From Chryseobacterium polytrichastri (GTDB taxonomy: Bacteria; Bacteroidota; Bacteroidia; Flavobacteriales; Weeksellaceae): a DNA stretch of 52,024 nucleotides. Below are positions 39,859 to 47,903 of this stretch, piece after piece; position 1 is the first letter of the stretch, and each line of letters starts with the position of its first letter. Location: positions 1 through 52,024 of the forward strand of contig NZ_FRAV01000036.1 of the NCBI RefSeq assembly GCF_900142445.1, given 5' to 3'. A program made the position numbers and the translations under genes. The notes beneath the pieces are model-generated. The model was not told the origin of the DNA. It worked only from the letters and a program-made list of their open reading frames with translations, and did no database searches.

Positions 39859-41820
39859 TTATGGAACCAATCTAATCACACGATAACCTGTATTTACATA
39901 TGCTCCGTTTGCTTTAGATTTTACAAACTCAAATTTGGTAGCCAACTGAGTCTGAACTTTATTCATTTGCTTGAAAATTTCTCCTTTTTTGTTTTCTCTG
40001 GTTAGCATGTCATTTACAACATCGAAACCTACGATTGCATATTTAGGAGGCGTTTTACAATATTTACTTTTATACGCTGCTAAAATTTCTTTTTCGAAAC
40101 CACCATCAGCATTAATTTTTCTATCCATTAAATACACCAAATTAGCCTGGCTCAATTCATCCACTTTCTTTTCAAAACTTGGAGAATAGTACATACTGAA
40201 AGCTTTCACACCCTGAACTTCTTTAGACAAAGCAATTACTTTGTTGCTAAAAGCATCTCCTAAAGCATCATTATCATTCGCTAAAATGGCAATTACCGGA
40301 GCAGACTGCCCCGTCATCATATTTTGGTCAACCTGAATATCAGCCGGAGAATTTACAATCGTTACATTAGGATTCTTAAGTGCTTTTTCAAGACCTCCTT
40401 TAATATAGTTTGCATTTTCTTTTTTGCTGTCTGCAACAATGTAGATTTTTTGATCAGAATAAGCACCTTTCACTTCTTCCACAATCTTATCTGCATACGT
40501 CTGATCATTCGTTTCAACAATAATTAAATTGCTGTAATTATATAATTCCGGAGAGTTAGCAAATGGTGCTACAACCGGTATTTTTTGGTTTTTAGTAAAA
40601 TCTAAAACATCTACTACATTAGACTTGAAGAATGGCCCAATGATTAAATCTGTATTATTAGGATTAATCTGTGTTAATGAATTTCTGAATGAAGCTTCAT
40701 TACCAGAATCAACAATTTTAATATCTAGTTTCTGACCGTTTCTTGCATTTCTTTCAATCGCTAATTTTGCGCCTGTAAGGAAATCCAAAGCCATTGTTCT
40801 GTATTGAGTTTCGTTTGTGCTGTATCCAAAAGGAAGCATCAATACTACGCTCAAAGCATCACCGTTTTTCTTGATGTAAGCAGGATCTAATTTTTTAATC
40901 TTTAAAATCATTCCTGTTTTTAATCCGTGAGACAAATCAGGATTCAGTGCAATAAGCTCATCAATTGACACTCCGAATTTATTAACAATAGAGAAAACAG
41001 TATCCCCCTGCACCACCGTATAAGTCACATATTCATCTGAAGAAACGGTACTCGTATTTGATGAACTTACAGAAGATTTTTCATTTCCTGAATCAACTGT
41101 GGTTTTTGTATTCACAACTGGTTCAGCAACTGAAGTATTGTTATTTGATTTTTTAATTTTAATAGATTCACCAGGTTTCAAACCTTTTTCCTCTAATCCT
41201 GGATTTAAAGCAAAAAGTTCTTCCTTGGTAACATTAAACTGTCTTGCAATTCTGTAATAATTATCTTTTGCCTGAACAACATACAATTCGTTACTAGCTG
41301 GATTTGATACTGGAGTTTCAACAACTGTTTTTTCTACAGGCTTTGTATTCGCTGGTGTTGTAATTGCTACTTGCGCCTGCGTACCTCCGTATTTTTTTAT
41401 GCTCTCAAGAGGTAATGTAATTTCATCACCAATTTTCATATGAGAGTCCAACTCCGGATTTAATTTTCTTAAATCTGTTTCTGAAATACGATATTGTTTT
41501 GTGATTCCGTAAATCGTTTGTTTAGGCTGTAAAATAATTTGGCCTACATGAGCGTTCGGTTTAGCTTTTTCTGCAACAGCAACAGTAGTTTTAGGAACTG
41601 ATGTTGTAATTGCTTTATCAGCCTTAACCGTAAGTATATCCCCGATTGCCAGTTTTCCGTCTTTAAACTTTGGGTTTAGTTTTAGCAATTCGTCCACAGT
41701 TATACCGTATTTTTTTGCAATGTTATAAGGATTATCTCCTTTTACAACGGTGTGAGATTTCTGAGCAGACATGCCCAAAAACATACATAAACTGGATAGA
41801 ATAAAAAACCTCTTTATCAT
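39859..41820 (-). CDS. LysM-repeat protein with type 1 periplasmic-binding domain
   Basis: This 653-residue exported protein has a signal peptide (about 1-18). Four LysM domains follow at about 22-66, 95-140, 178-224 and 265-312, each with a YxIAxxYxI-type helix and LNP motif. A receptor-like domain of the type 1 periplasmic-binding fold occupies about 326-650 (VVLMLPFGYSTNETQYRTMA, then IIGPFFKSNVVDVLDFTKNQ). LysM domains bind peptidoglycan, so the protein is probably periplasmic and wall-bound, sensing or holding a small ligand. The ligand is unknown. Proteins of this layout are widespread in Bacteroidota. A promoter box TATTTTTG is at 41840-41847. Confidence 0.88.
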   Translation of the reverse strand: MIKRFFILSSLCMFLGMSAQKSHTVVKGDNPYNIAKKYGITVDELLKLNPKFKDGKLAIGDILTVKADKAITTSVPKTTVAVAEKAKPNAHVGQIILQPKQTIYGITKQYRISETDLRKLNPELDSHMKIGDEITLPLESIKKYGGTQAQVAITTPANTKPVEKTVVETPVSNPASNELYVVQAKDNYYRIARQFNVTKEELFALNPGLEEKGLKPGESIKIKKSNNNTSVAEPVVNTKTTVDSGNEKSSVSSSNTSTVSSDEYVTYTVVQGDTVFSIVNKFGVSIDELIALNPDLSHGLKTGMILKIKKLDPAYIKKNGDALSVVLMLPFGYSTNETQYRTMALDFLTGAKLAIERNARNGQKLDIKIVDSGNEASFRNSLTQINPNNTDLIIGPFFKSNVVDVLDFTKNQKIPVVAPFANSPELYNYSNLIIVETNDQTYADKIVEEVKGAYSDQKIYIVADSKKENANYIKGGLEKALKNPNVTIVNSPADIQVDQNMMTGQSAPVIAILANDNDALGDAFSNKVIALSKEVQGVKAFSMYYSPSFEKKVDELSQANLVYLMDRKINADGGFEKEILAAYKSKYCKTPPKYAIVGFDVVNDMLTRENKKGEIFKQMNKVQTQLATKFEFVKSKANGAYVNTGYRVIRLVP

Positions 41821-41839
41821 AGTCGATAATTATAATTTA

Positions 41840-41847
41840 CAAAAATA
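41840..41847 (-). promoter_or_regulatory. Bacteroidota -7 box of the LysM protein gene
   Basis: The minus strand reads TATTTTTG, matching TAnnTTTG, about 20 bp before the ATG at 41820. The leader would be short. Confidence 0.45.
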
Positions 41848-41858
41848 CTCCTTTAAAA

Positions 41859-43445
41859 TTAAATGGCAACAATTATTAATTTTGAATCTTGAACCACCAT
41901 TTCTTCCCAACAAGTTTCAAGCCACGAATATCCATAATCTGCAAAAAATACACTAAAATTATAAACTCTTTCCTGCCAAGTCTTAGAAGGATGTACATCT
42001 AAAAATAAATTTTCAAGTCTTTCTAACAATTCACTTTGTTTAATTTTTTCAGCATGAAGAAGACGTTTTTTCATTCTTGCAAAAGATTTCATCTGCCTCA
42101 CTTCTTCAGCCTTTACCATATTCCCAAAGGACTTTTCAGTAGTTTCTGCAATAGCTTTTAATTCAGAAAAATTATTTGTTAAGATCTGTTCTTTCTTTTC
42201 TAGTAATTCCTGAATCTCATTATTGCTTAAAATCTTATTATTTGTAATCGTAGTAAAATTTTGGAAAAAATCTTCAATTTTCAGTTCTAATTTTTCAATT
42301 TTAGTTACCGTCTTTTCCTTTAAAAACAACATTGAATTTCTTGGAATTAAAACCGGAAAAGGAATATTAATCTTGGAGAAATAATCTTTCAATTCCAACC
42401 AATACATGATCTCAGCATTTCCTCCAATGTAAGCTAAATTCGGTAAAACCTTTTCCTGATATACCGGACGCATTAATGCATTTGGACTGAATTTTTCAGG
42501 GTTGTTTTCCAACTCATTCAAGATTTCTTCCTGAGTAAACTGAATATTTTTATCTACAATATTATATTTCTTTCCGTCAAACTCAATTCTATCTCTCGTT
42601 TCTGAAAAATAGAACAAATTAATTTCACGAGGATTTACCTGAACTTTACCATATCTCTTAGTTAGAAAATCAACCTTATTTTTTGATGTTTCGTGTAAAC
42701 CAAAATTTAGAAGTTCATCTTTAAAAACATCTTTAATCTGCTTCTTAAGCTCTTTAGAATCTCCATCAACAATCAATAAACCTAGATCTGAAAAAAGTCT
42801 ATTCACTAAAGTTTTGATAGCCTGAGTTAAAGTATTTCCAACTTTGTAAGCTTCTTTTAACATCAAAATCAATTCAGTTCCAAAAACAGAATCTTTAAAT
42901 TCTTTTTCAAATTCTGAAATAAAAAATGTGTCGTTAATCTTTATTCTTCCAACCGGACCGCCAGACTTTTCATTGATCTCATAATAATTATTATCTGTTT
43001 TAAAATGATTAATCTCGGCGAAATCATGATCTTCAGAAGCCATCCAATACACGGGAACAAAATTAAAATCTGGGAAGCTTTCTTTTAAATAAGTACAGGT
43101 TTTAATTGTCTGCAAAATTTTGTAAACAAAGAAAACAGGCCCGGAAAATAAATTTAACTGGTGCCCAGTCGTAATTGTAAATGTATTAGGTTGTTTTAAG
43201 TTATTTAAATTTTCATTTTGCTTTGATGAAAGTTTAAGATCCTTAAGTTGATCCTCCAGCGCACCAAATAAAACCTTTCTTTGATCTTGTGTAAAAGATT
43301 CCTGTTTAAGGTGAATCTGTTTTTTAAAATTATCAAAAGAAAATGTATTTTCTTCAAATCCTTCAATTTTATGATTCAAAAAATCTTTGATCAATTGAGG
43401 AATGCTTTCTATGTCGTTAAATGATATTTTGTTAATTGTTTTCAA
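41859..43445 (-). CDS. bshC: bacillithiol biosynthesis cysteine-adding enzyme
   Basis: This 528-residue protein is BshC, which adds cysteine to glucosaminyl-malate in the last step of bacillithiol synthesis. Landmarks are TITTGHQLNLFSGPVFFVYK (about 94-113), VPVYWMASEDHDFAEI (about 131-146) and a long C-terminal coiled coil (about 390-480). The start is TTG at 43445; a stop codon lies a few codons upstream and the family N-terminus begins here. It follows the putative porin gene by 15 bp, so the two are co-transcribed. Bacillithiol is the main low-molecular-weight thiol in these bacteria. Confidence 0.95.
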   Translation of the reverse strand: MKTINKISFNDIESIPQLIKDFLNHKIEGFEENTFSFDNFKKQIHLKQESFTQDQRKVLFGALEDQLKDLKLSSKQNENLNNLKQPNTFTITTGHQLNLFSGPVFFVYKILQTIKTCTYLKESFPDFNFVPVYWMASEDHDFAEINHFKTDNNYYEINEKSGGPVGRIKINDTFFISEFEKEFKDSVFGTELILMLKEAYKVGNTLTQAIKTLVNRLFSDLGLLIVDGDSKELKKQIKDVFKDELLNFGLHETSKNKVDFLTKRYGKVQVNPREINLFYFSETRDRIEFDGKKYNIVDKNIQFTQEEILNELENNPEKFSPNALMRPVYQEKVLPNLAYIGGNAEIMYWLELKDYFSKINIPFPVLIPRNSMLFLKEKTVTKIEKLELKIEDFFQNFTTITNNKILSNNEIQELLEKKEQILTNNFSELKAIAETTEKSFGNMVKAEEVRQMKSFARMKKRLLHAEKIKQSELLERLENLFLDVHPSKTWQERVYNFSVFFADYGYSWLETCWEEMVVQDSKLIIVAI

Positions 43446-43460
43446 CTTTGATGTATAATA

Positions 43461-45401
43461 TTAGTTGAACATATACCAAACAATTCCAATATTCAGTCTA
43501 AAATCGTAAACCGGATAATGTGGAAATGCATAGGCCTTGTTATGAGAAATAACGGTCCCAATCTGCTGACCTTCTATGAAGAAGAACATTTTTTTCACCT
43601 TCATATTAAAATAAACATCCGCGATCGGCTGTCCTCCAATCGAGAATGAACTTGAATTTGGTAAAATATATTCGTTAAGTATCGGGAAATAATTTCTTGA
43701 AGCGAATTTTGAGAAGTAATATACTTTGATCCCAGCCTGAATTTCTGCAGCATCTTTGAAAGCTTTAGACTGATAAAAGAAATTCGCTCTGCCAATAAAG
43801 CTTGGCATCGGAAGTAATTCTTTATTTGTTAATGCATTTTGGAACTGCAATCTTGTATTCAAATGAAAATCTCCATAACTAAATGTTGCATCACCTCCTA
43901 TCTGAGAAATATTCAGCGAGCTATCACTTTGTTTAGGCATGGCAAACTGATCGAAATACGTGTAATTATCAATCCTGAAATAGTTTACAAATAGTTCTGT
44001 TTTAAACCATTTTAAATTTACATTCCCGCCAATTTCAGTGATTGACTGGTTTTTTGCGTTCTGAAGATAATAGTTAAAGTTATTATAATTAGATGTATTT
44101 AAAAGATAGTTAAATGACGGATACACACTTTGGAAATTAACTTTAGCATTTACAAAGTAATCTTTTATCGGTTCAAACTTAAGATTATTGGTCGTCTTTA
44201 AATACGTTCCAAACTGACTTCCGTTTGAAAATTCAAGAAATGAGTTCAACTGTATCTTATCTAAAAGTTTCACCTGAAGATTGCCTACTGCTCCAATTCT
44301 ACTTTCTTTAATCTCATTAGGAATTTCCAGAATAGGCAACGTAATAGCGGTTGCACCAAATTTCAACATTTGATAACGTACCCCAGCATCAAGCTTGAAT
44401 TTTTCATTATCCCAAACCAAACTAACGGTATTGCTTAAATTCTCAGAATATTTCTTTGTTGAAAGAGGAAAGCCAGCAACAATTTCCTGAGGCACAGCCT
44501 GCCAATAAGGCTCTACAGCTCCCTGAGTATAGTAATATTTATTTCCCTGATGGAAAATAGTGTGTCTTATTCTAAAAGGATATTTTTCGGGATTAAAAGG
44601 CGAAAACTGATGACTTAAATAATATCTTCTATACGCATATTGCGAGTTTGAAGATGCTAAATTAACCTGAGCATTTTGCTTGTTGCTAAAATCGCTGCTT
44701 CCACTTTGGAAAAGATTATCGTCTACAATTCCACCACTCTCCTGATTGTTTACGTTTTGATGTAGATAATGGGCAAATAACTCGTAGTTCCCACTTTTAG
44801 AAATATAGTGTCCGGAAAATAATGTATTGTTATTAGCCGCCAAGGAATTCCTATACATCCCTTGTGAACGTAATCCCATATATTCTAAAGCAAAGTTGAA
44901 TCTTTTACCGATATTCTGAGTATACGTTGATCTCAACGCAGCACCATTTTTCATTGCATTATGGTACACAAATGTAGCCGTAGGTGTTTTTACATCGTAA
45001 TAATGAACGTCATCAATTCCTATAATTCCATACGATTTATTCTCAGGCAATAAAGATAGGTTCTGCTCAGCATTCACTTCATAAGATAATGGATTAAACC
45101 CTGCCCCTACATTAGCAACCTGTACTCTCCCAAAATTATCTTTGTTGTTATATTGTGAATATATATTTGTCTTATCAAAAGTCATCACCGTATCAAATAC
45201 TTTCTTTTCCGAAAACTGTGTCTGATACAAATAATCCTTAATCGTTGGCTTAAATATTTTTAAAGAATCTTTTTTACCCGAGTCTATCACTAAGGTATCA
45301 TCATCTTTTTTCTTATCTAGCTTATTAAGGTCTGTTTTATTAACAACCTGAGCCTTGCCAGCAAAGCTAAAGAAGATGATTATAAAAAGTATATATTTCA
45401 T
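43461..45401 (-). CDS. putative porin (outer-membrane beta barrel)
   Basis: This protein of about 646 residues has a signal peptide starting at the ATG at 45401 (MKYILFIIIFFSFAGKAQ). A long Asp/Lys-rich linker (NKLDKKKDDDTLVIDSGKK) follows, then a beta-barrel region with repeating amphipathic strands and a C-terminal aromatic strand (RLNIGIVWYMF). This layout matches the Bacteroidota 'putative porin' family. The open frame continues to 45590, but that part crosses a promoter box at 45466-45473 and a terminator, so the shorter start is right. Substrate unknown. It is co-transcribed with bshC. Confidence 0.85.
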   Translation of the reverse strand: MKYILFIIIFFSFAGKAQVVNKTDLNKLDKKKDDDTLVIDSGKKDSLKIFKPTIKDYLYQTQFSEKKVFDTVMTFDKTNIYSQYNNKDNFGRVQVANVGAGFNPLSYEVNAEQNLSLLPENKSYGIIGIDDVHYYDVKTPTATFVYHNAMKNGAALRSTYTQNIGKRFNFALEYMGLRSQGMYRNSLAANNNTLFSGHYISKSGNYELFAHYLHQNVNNQESGGIVDDNLFQSGSSDFSNKQNAQVNLASSNSQYAYRRYYLSHQFSPFNPEKYPFRIRHTIFHQGNKYYYTQGAVEPYWQAVPQEIVAGFPLSTKKYSENLSNTVSLVWDNEKFKLDAGVRYQMLKFGATAITLPILEIPNEIKESRIGAVGNLQVKLLDKIQLNSFLEFSNGSQFGTYLKTTNNLKFEPIKDYFVNAKVNFQSVYPSFNYLLNTSNYNNFNYYLQNAKNQSITEIGGNVNLKWFKTELFVNYFRIDNYTYFDQFAMPKQSDSSLNISQIGGDATFSYGDFHLNTRLQFQNALTNKELLPMPSFIGRANFFYQSKAFKDAAEIQAGIKVYYFSKFASRNYFPILNEYILPNSSSFSIGGQPIADVYFNMKVKKMFFFIEGQQIGTVISHNKAYAFPHYPVYDFRLNIGIVWYMFN

Positions 45402-45465
45402 ACGTTGATTTATATTGTTCAAAAAGAGATGCAATTCTAAGATTTCAGTATCTAATTTTGTACAG

Positions 45466-45473
45466 CAAAAATA
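45466..45473 (-). promoter_or_regulatory. Bacteroidota -7 box of the porin-bshC operon
   Basis: The minus strand reads TATTTTTG, matching TAnnTTTG, about 65 bp before the porin ATG at 45401. It lies just downstream of the terminator of the preceding SusCD operon. Confidence 0.5.
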
Positions 45474-45486
45474 AGAAATAAAAGGA

Positions 45487-45515
45487 AATAAAAAACCCCA
45501 CAAAAAATGTGGGGT
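45487..45515 (-). terminator. terminator of the second SusCD operon
   Basis: ACCCCACA and TGTGGGGT form perfect 8-bp arms around five A residues. On the minus strand a run of T follows. It lies 26 bp beyond the stop of the SusCD-linked lipoprotein gene. Confidence 0.85.
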
Positions 45516-45540
45516 CTGAGATATTTTTATTAGAAAAATT

Positions 45541-46347
45541 TTAGTTTTTCTGTAAGACAAATTTATTACCACTAGAGGTACCTGCTGCACCTGCGAAAGT
45601 AAGAGCAGAAATATTTATACCGCCAGTACAAAAGTTAACTGTCCCTGTCCCTGTTAATGTCATACTACCCGTCGGGGCGTCATAAAGAAAGGGTTGATTA
45701 GAAGCTACTGTAACATTACCATTATTTTGAACAGTAACAAGCATGTAAGATGTACTTGGATTGCTAATATAAATATTGTTGGTTGACAATATCTTAAATT
45801 GGTTAGCGGCAGGACCTGGCTGCACAGTAATTAGTGCTCCTGGTGAATAGTCTTCCCAAGTATCAGTTACAACCTTGTACGTTCCAGTGAAAATCGACAT
45901 GTTAAATGGACATTCTAATGAATATTTTAATACATGAGTTTGATTGAATATAGCACCAGGAACTGTTGGGGAAGAAAGCTTAAAGGTAATTACTTTTGGA
46001 GTTTCCTTAGCACCGCTTTCTAATAATTGTATTCTAAAGCTACCTACTTTTTGTCCTGCAGCAAGATTATCTGTTGCATTTATAATCTTAAAATCAGTAC
46101 CTTCTACTGCTGTAGAATTATTGGTATCTACAGAAATTTTCACTTCCGTATTTGCCTTCGCCTCACTTAAAGTAGTATATGATAATGTAACTTCTTTAGA
46201 TGTAGTTCCTTTTACCACTGTTGCTTCTGAGCTCTTAGCAGCAAAACTAACGAAGTTATCTCCTTCATAAACTGCATCATCTTTACTTTCACAAGAAGAA
46301 AGCATCAATGCAAAAATCGGAATACTTAAATATTTAAAAATTTTCAT
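45541..46347 (-). CDS. SusCD-linked lipoprotein, Calx-beta-like
   Basis: This 268-residue lipoprotein has lipobox LSSC near residue 19. The region at about 30-145 resembles a Calx-beta/Ig-type domain (FVSFAAKSSEATVVKG, AVEGTDFKIINATDN and KVITFKLSSPTV). A second beta-rich domain with two cysteines follows (about 148-268). It is the third gene behind susC and susD, 25 bp after susD, the position often held by SusE/SusF-like surface lipoproteins. It probably binds the same ligand on the cell surface. The ligand is not evident. Confidence 0.75.
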   Translation of the reverse strand: MKIFKYLSIPIFALMLSSCESKDDAVYEGDNFVSFAAKSSEATVVKGTTSKEVTLSYTTLSEAKANTEVKISVDTNNSTAVEGTDFKIINATDNLAAGQKVGSFRIQLLESGAKETPKVITFKLSSPTVPGAIFNQTHVLKYSLECPFNMSIFTGTYKVVTDTWEDYSPGALITVQPGPAANQFKILSTNNIYISNPSTSYMLVTVQNNGNVTVASNQPFLYDAPTGSMTLTGTGTVNFCTGGINISALTFAGAAGTSSGNKFVLQKN

Positions 46348-46372
46348 AATTAGAATTCGTTTTTAATTGATA

Positions 46373-47893
46373 TTAATAACCAGGGTTTTGTTGCACTGCA
46401 GGATTCAAATTAACTTCTTGAACAGGAATAGGTAATGTATATTTATTACTGTTATTCGGAAGATTAGTAACCGTAACAACGTCATCCGTTTGGTTTCTAT
46501 CCATAGTCACACCCGCTACTGTTGCCAATCTTTTTAAATCGATGTATCTATGCCCTTCCAATGCAAGGTCAACTCTTCTTTCCTTCAAAATATCTGCATA
46601 AGCAGCTGTTGCTGAAGCATACACAGGAAGATTAGCCGCCCCAGTAGTATTTCTTTTTGCTCTAACTTGTTGAATCAATGTTGCTGCACCCGTAAAATTA
46701 TTGGCAGCTGTTTCACATTCTGCCAAGATAAAATACATTTCTGACAATCTAAATACCTTTAAATCATTTCTTGTAGGCGCACTTGCTTTACCAGGATATT
46801 TGTCAATTACTAATTGATCAGTTTCTCTAGGAGAACTACTTGTTAAATAATTCACATCAACAATAGATGAAGGATCTATATAAACTGATCTTCTTACATC
46901 CCCAGGTGTTGTATTGATAATATTAAATAAGTTTCTCCCTAAAGCCCACATTGGGTTTCCTGTAAGCTGAGAACTATTGGTGTTCCATCTTGTTCCGATT
47001 GAGGATCCATTTCCTGTAGCCAATCTATTTAATGCAAAAAGAATCTCTCCCTCACTTGTATCATTCCATATCGCTGGATATGCTGAAGCAGCAGTTAATG
47101 ATAATCCAGAATTAGATATTACATCCTGTGCATATTGTTTTGCTAAAGGTAAATTCCCTCTGTATAGATTAAATCTTGCAGATACTGCATTTACAAACCT
47201 TTTATTTACATAATATCTATTTAAAGGTTGAGTTGTAGGGATAGTTGGAAAAGGCAGTGTCGTATAAGAAGTTAAAATACTTCTAGCATAGTCTAAATCT
47301 GCATTAATAAAATCATAAACATCTTGATTTTTAGATCTCGGAAGCTTTACATCAATTACCGGAACGTCTTTTAAAAGTAAAACTCCCAAACCATTAGGAT
47401 CTTTCATATCCGGGGCAAAAAAAGTTTCCAACTGAAGGTAACAGAAAGCCCTTATAGCTCTCGCCTGAGCAATTACATAATCATATTGTTTTTTTTCTTC
47501 GAGAGTAGCTGGCGTAACATTTGCTGCTCCCGCAAGTAACCTATTTACACGGTTAATTACCAAATAATGCTGAGCCCAAATTCCTGTTGTCAAGCTCGTT
47601 GTTGGATCTATAAAATAACGATGTATCTCATACTCCTGACCCCCACTACCTGCTCCAGGTTTAACTTCATCTGTAAATACTGCTGAGAAATAAATGTCAT
47701 TATTAGTATCCATGTTGGCATACACAGATCCAATTAAATAATCATTAAGATTTGATACACTTGTAAACAGAGTAGCATCATCCAGTAATCCGGGCTGCTC
47801 TACCTCAAGAACATCCTGACAACTGTTTAAAGTAAAACCAACTGATGATAGACATACCGCTATCACTAATGCTTTTTTATATAATTTATTCAT
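46373..47893 (-). CDS. RagB/SusD family lipoprotein (second locus)
   Basis: This 506-residue SusD homologue has lipobox LNSC near residue 25. It carries TPR-like helices (ARAIRAFCYLQLETFFAPDM, about 142-161, and SARFNLYRGNLPLAKQYAQD). The C-terminal motif LKVFRLSEMYFILAECETAA is followed by KERRVDLALEGHRYIDLKRL. It works as the lid of the SusC transporter encoded 10 bp upstream. No polysaccharide-degrading enzyme lies nearby, so the substrate could be a peptide or small glycan. Confidence 0.93.
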   Translation of the reverse strand: MNKLYKKALVIAVCLSSVGFTLNSCQDVLEVEQPGLLDDATLFTSVSNLNDYLIGSVYANMDTNNDIYFSAVFTDEVKPGAGSGGQEYEIHRYFIDPTTSLTTGIWAQHYLVINRVNRLLAGAANVTPATLEEKKQYDYVIAQARAIRAFCYLQLETFFAPDMKDPNGLGVLLLKDVPVIDVKLPRSKNQDVYDFINADLDYARSILTSYTTLPFPTIPTTQPLNRYYVNKRFVNAVSARFNLYRGNLPLAKQYAQDVISNSGLSLTAASAYPAIWNDTSEGEILFALNRLATGNGSSIGTRWNTNSSQLTGNPMWALGRNLFNIINTTPGDVRRSVYIDPSSIVDVNYLTSSSPRETDQLVIDKYPGKASAPTRNDLKVFRLSEMYFILAECETAANNFTGAATLIQQVRAKRNTTGAANLPVYASATAAYADILKERRVDLALEGHRYIDLKRLATVAGVTMDRNQTDDVVTVTNLPNNSNKYTLPIPVQEVNLNPAVQQNPGY

Positions 47894-47903
47894 TTTATTT
47901 TTT

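Noticed and set aside
45402..45590. N-terminal extension of the putative porin gene.
   Set aside because: It spans a promoter box and a terminator, and a normal signal peptide begins at 45401.
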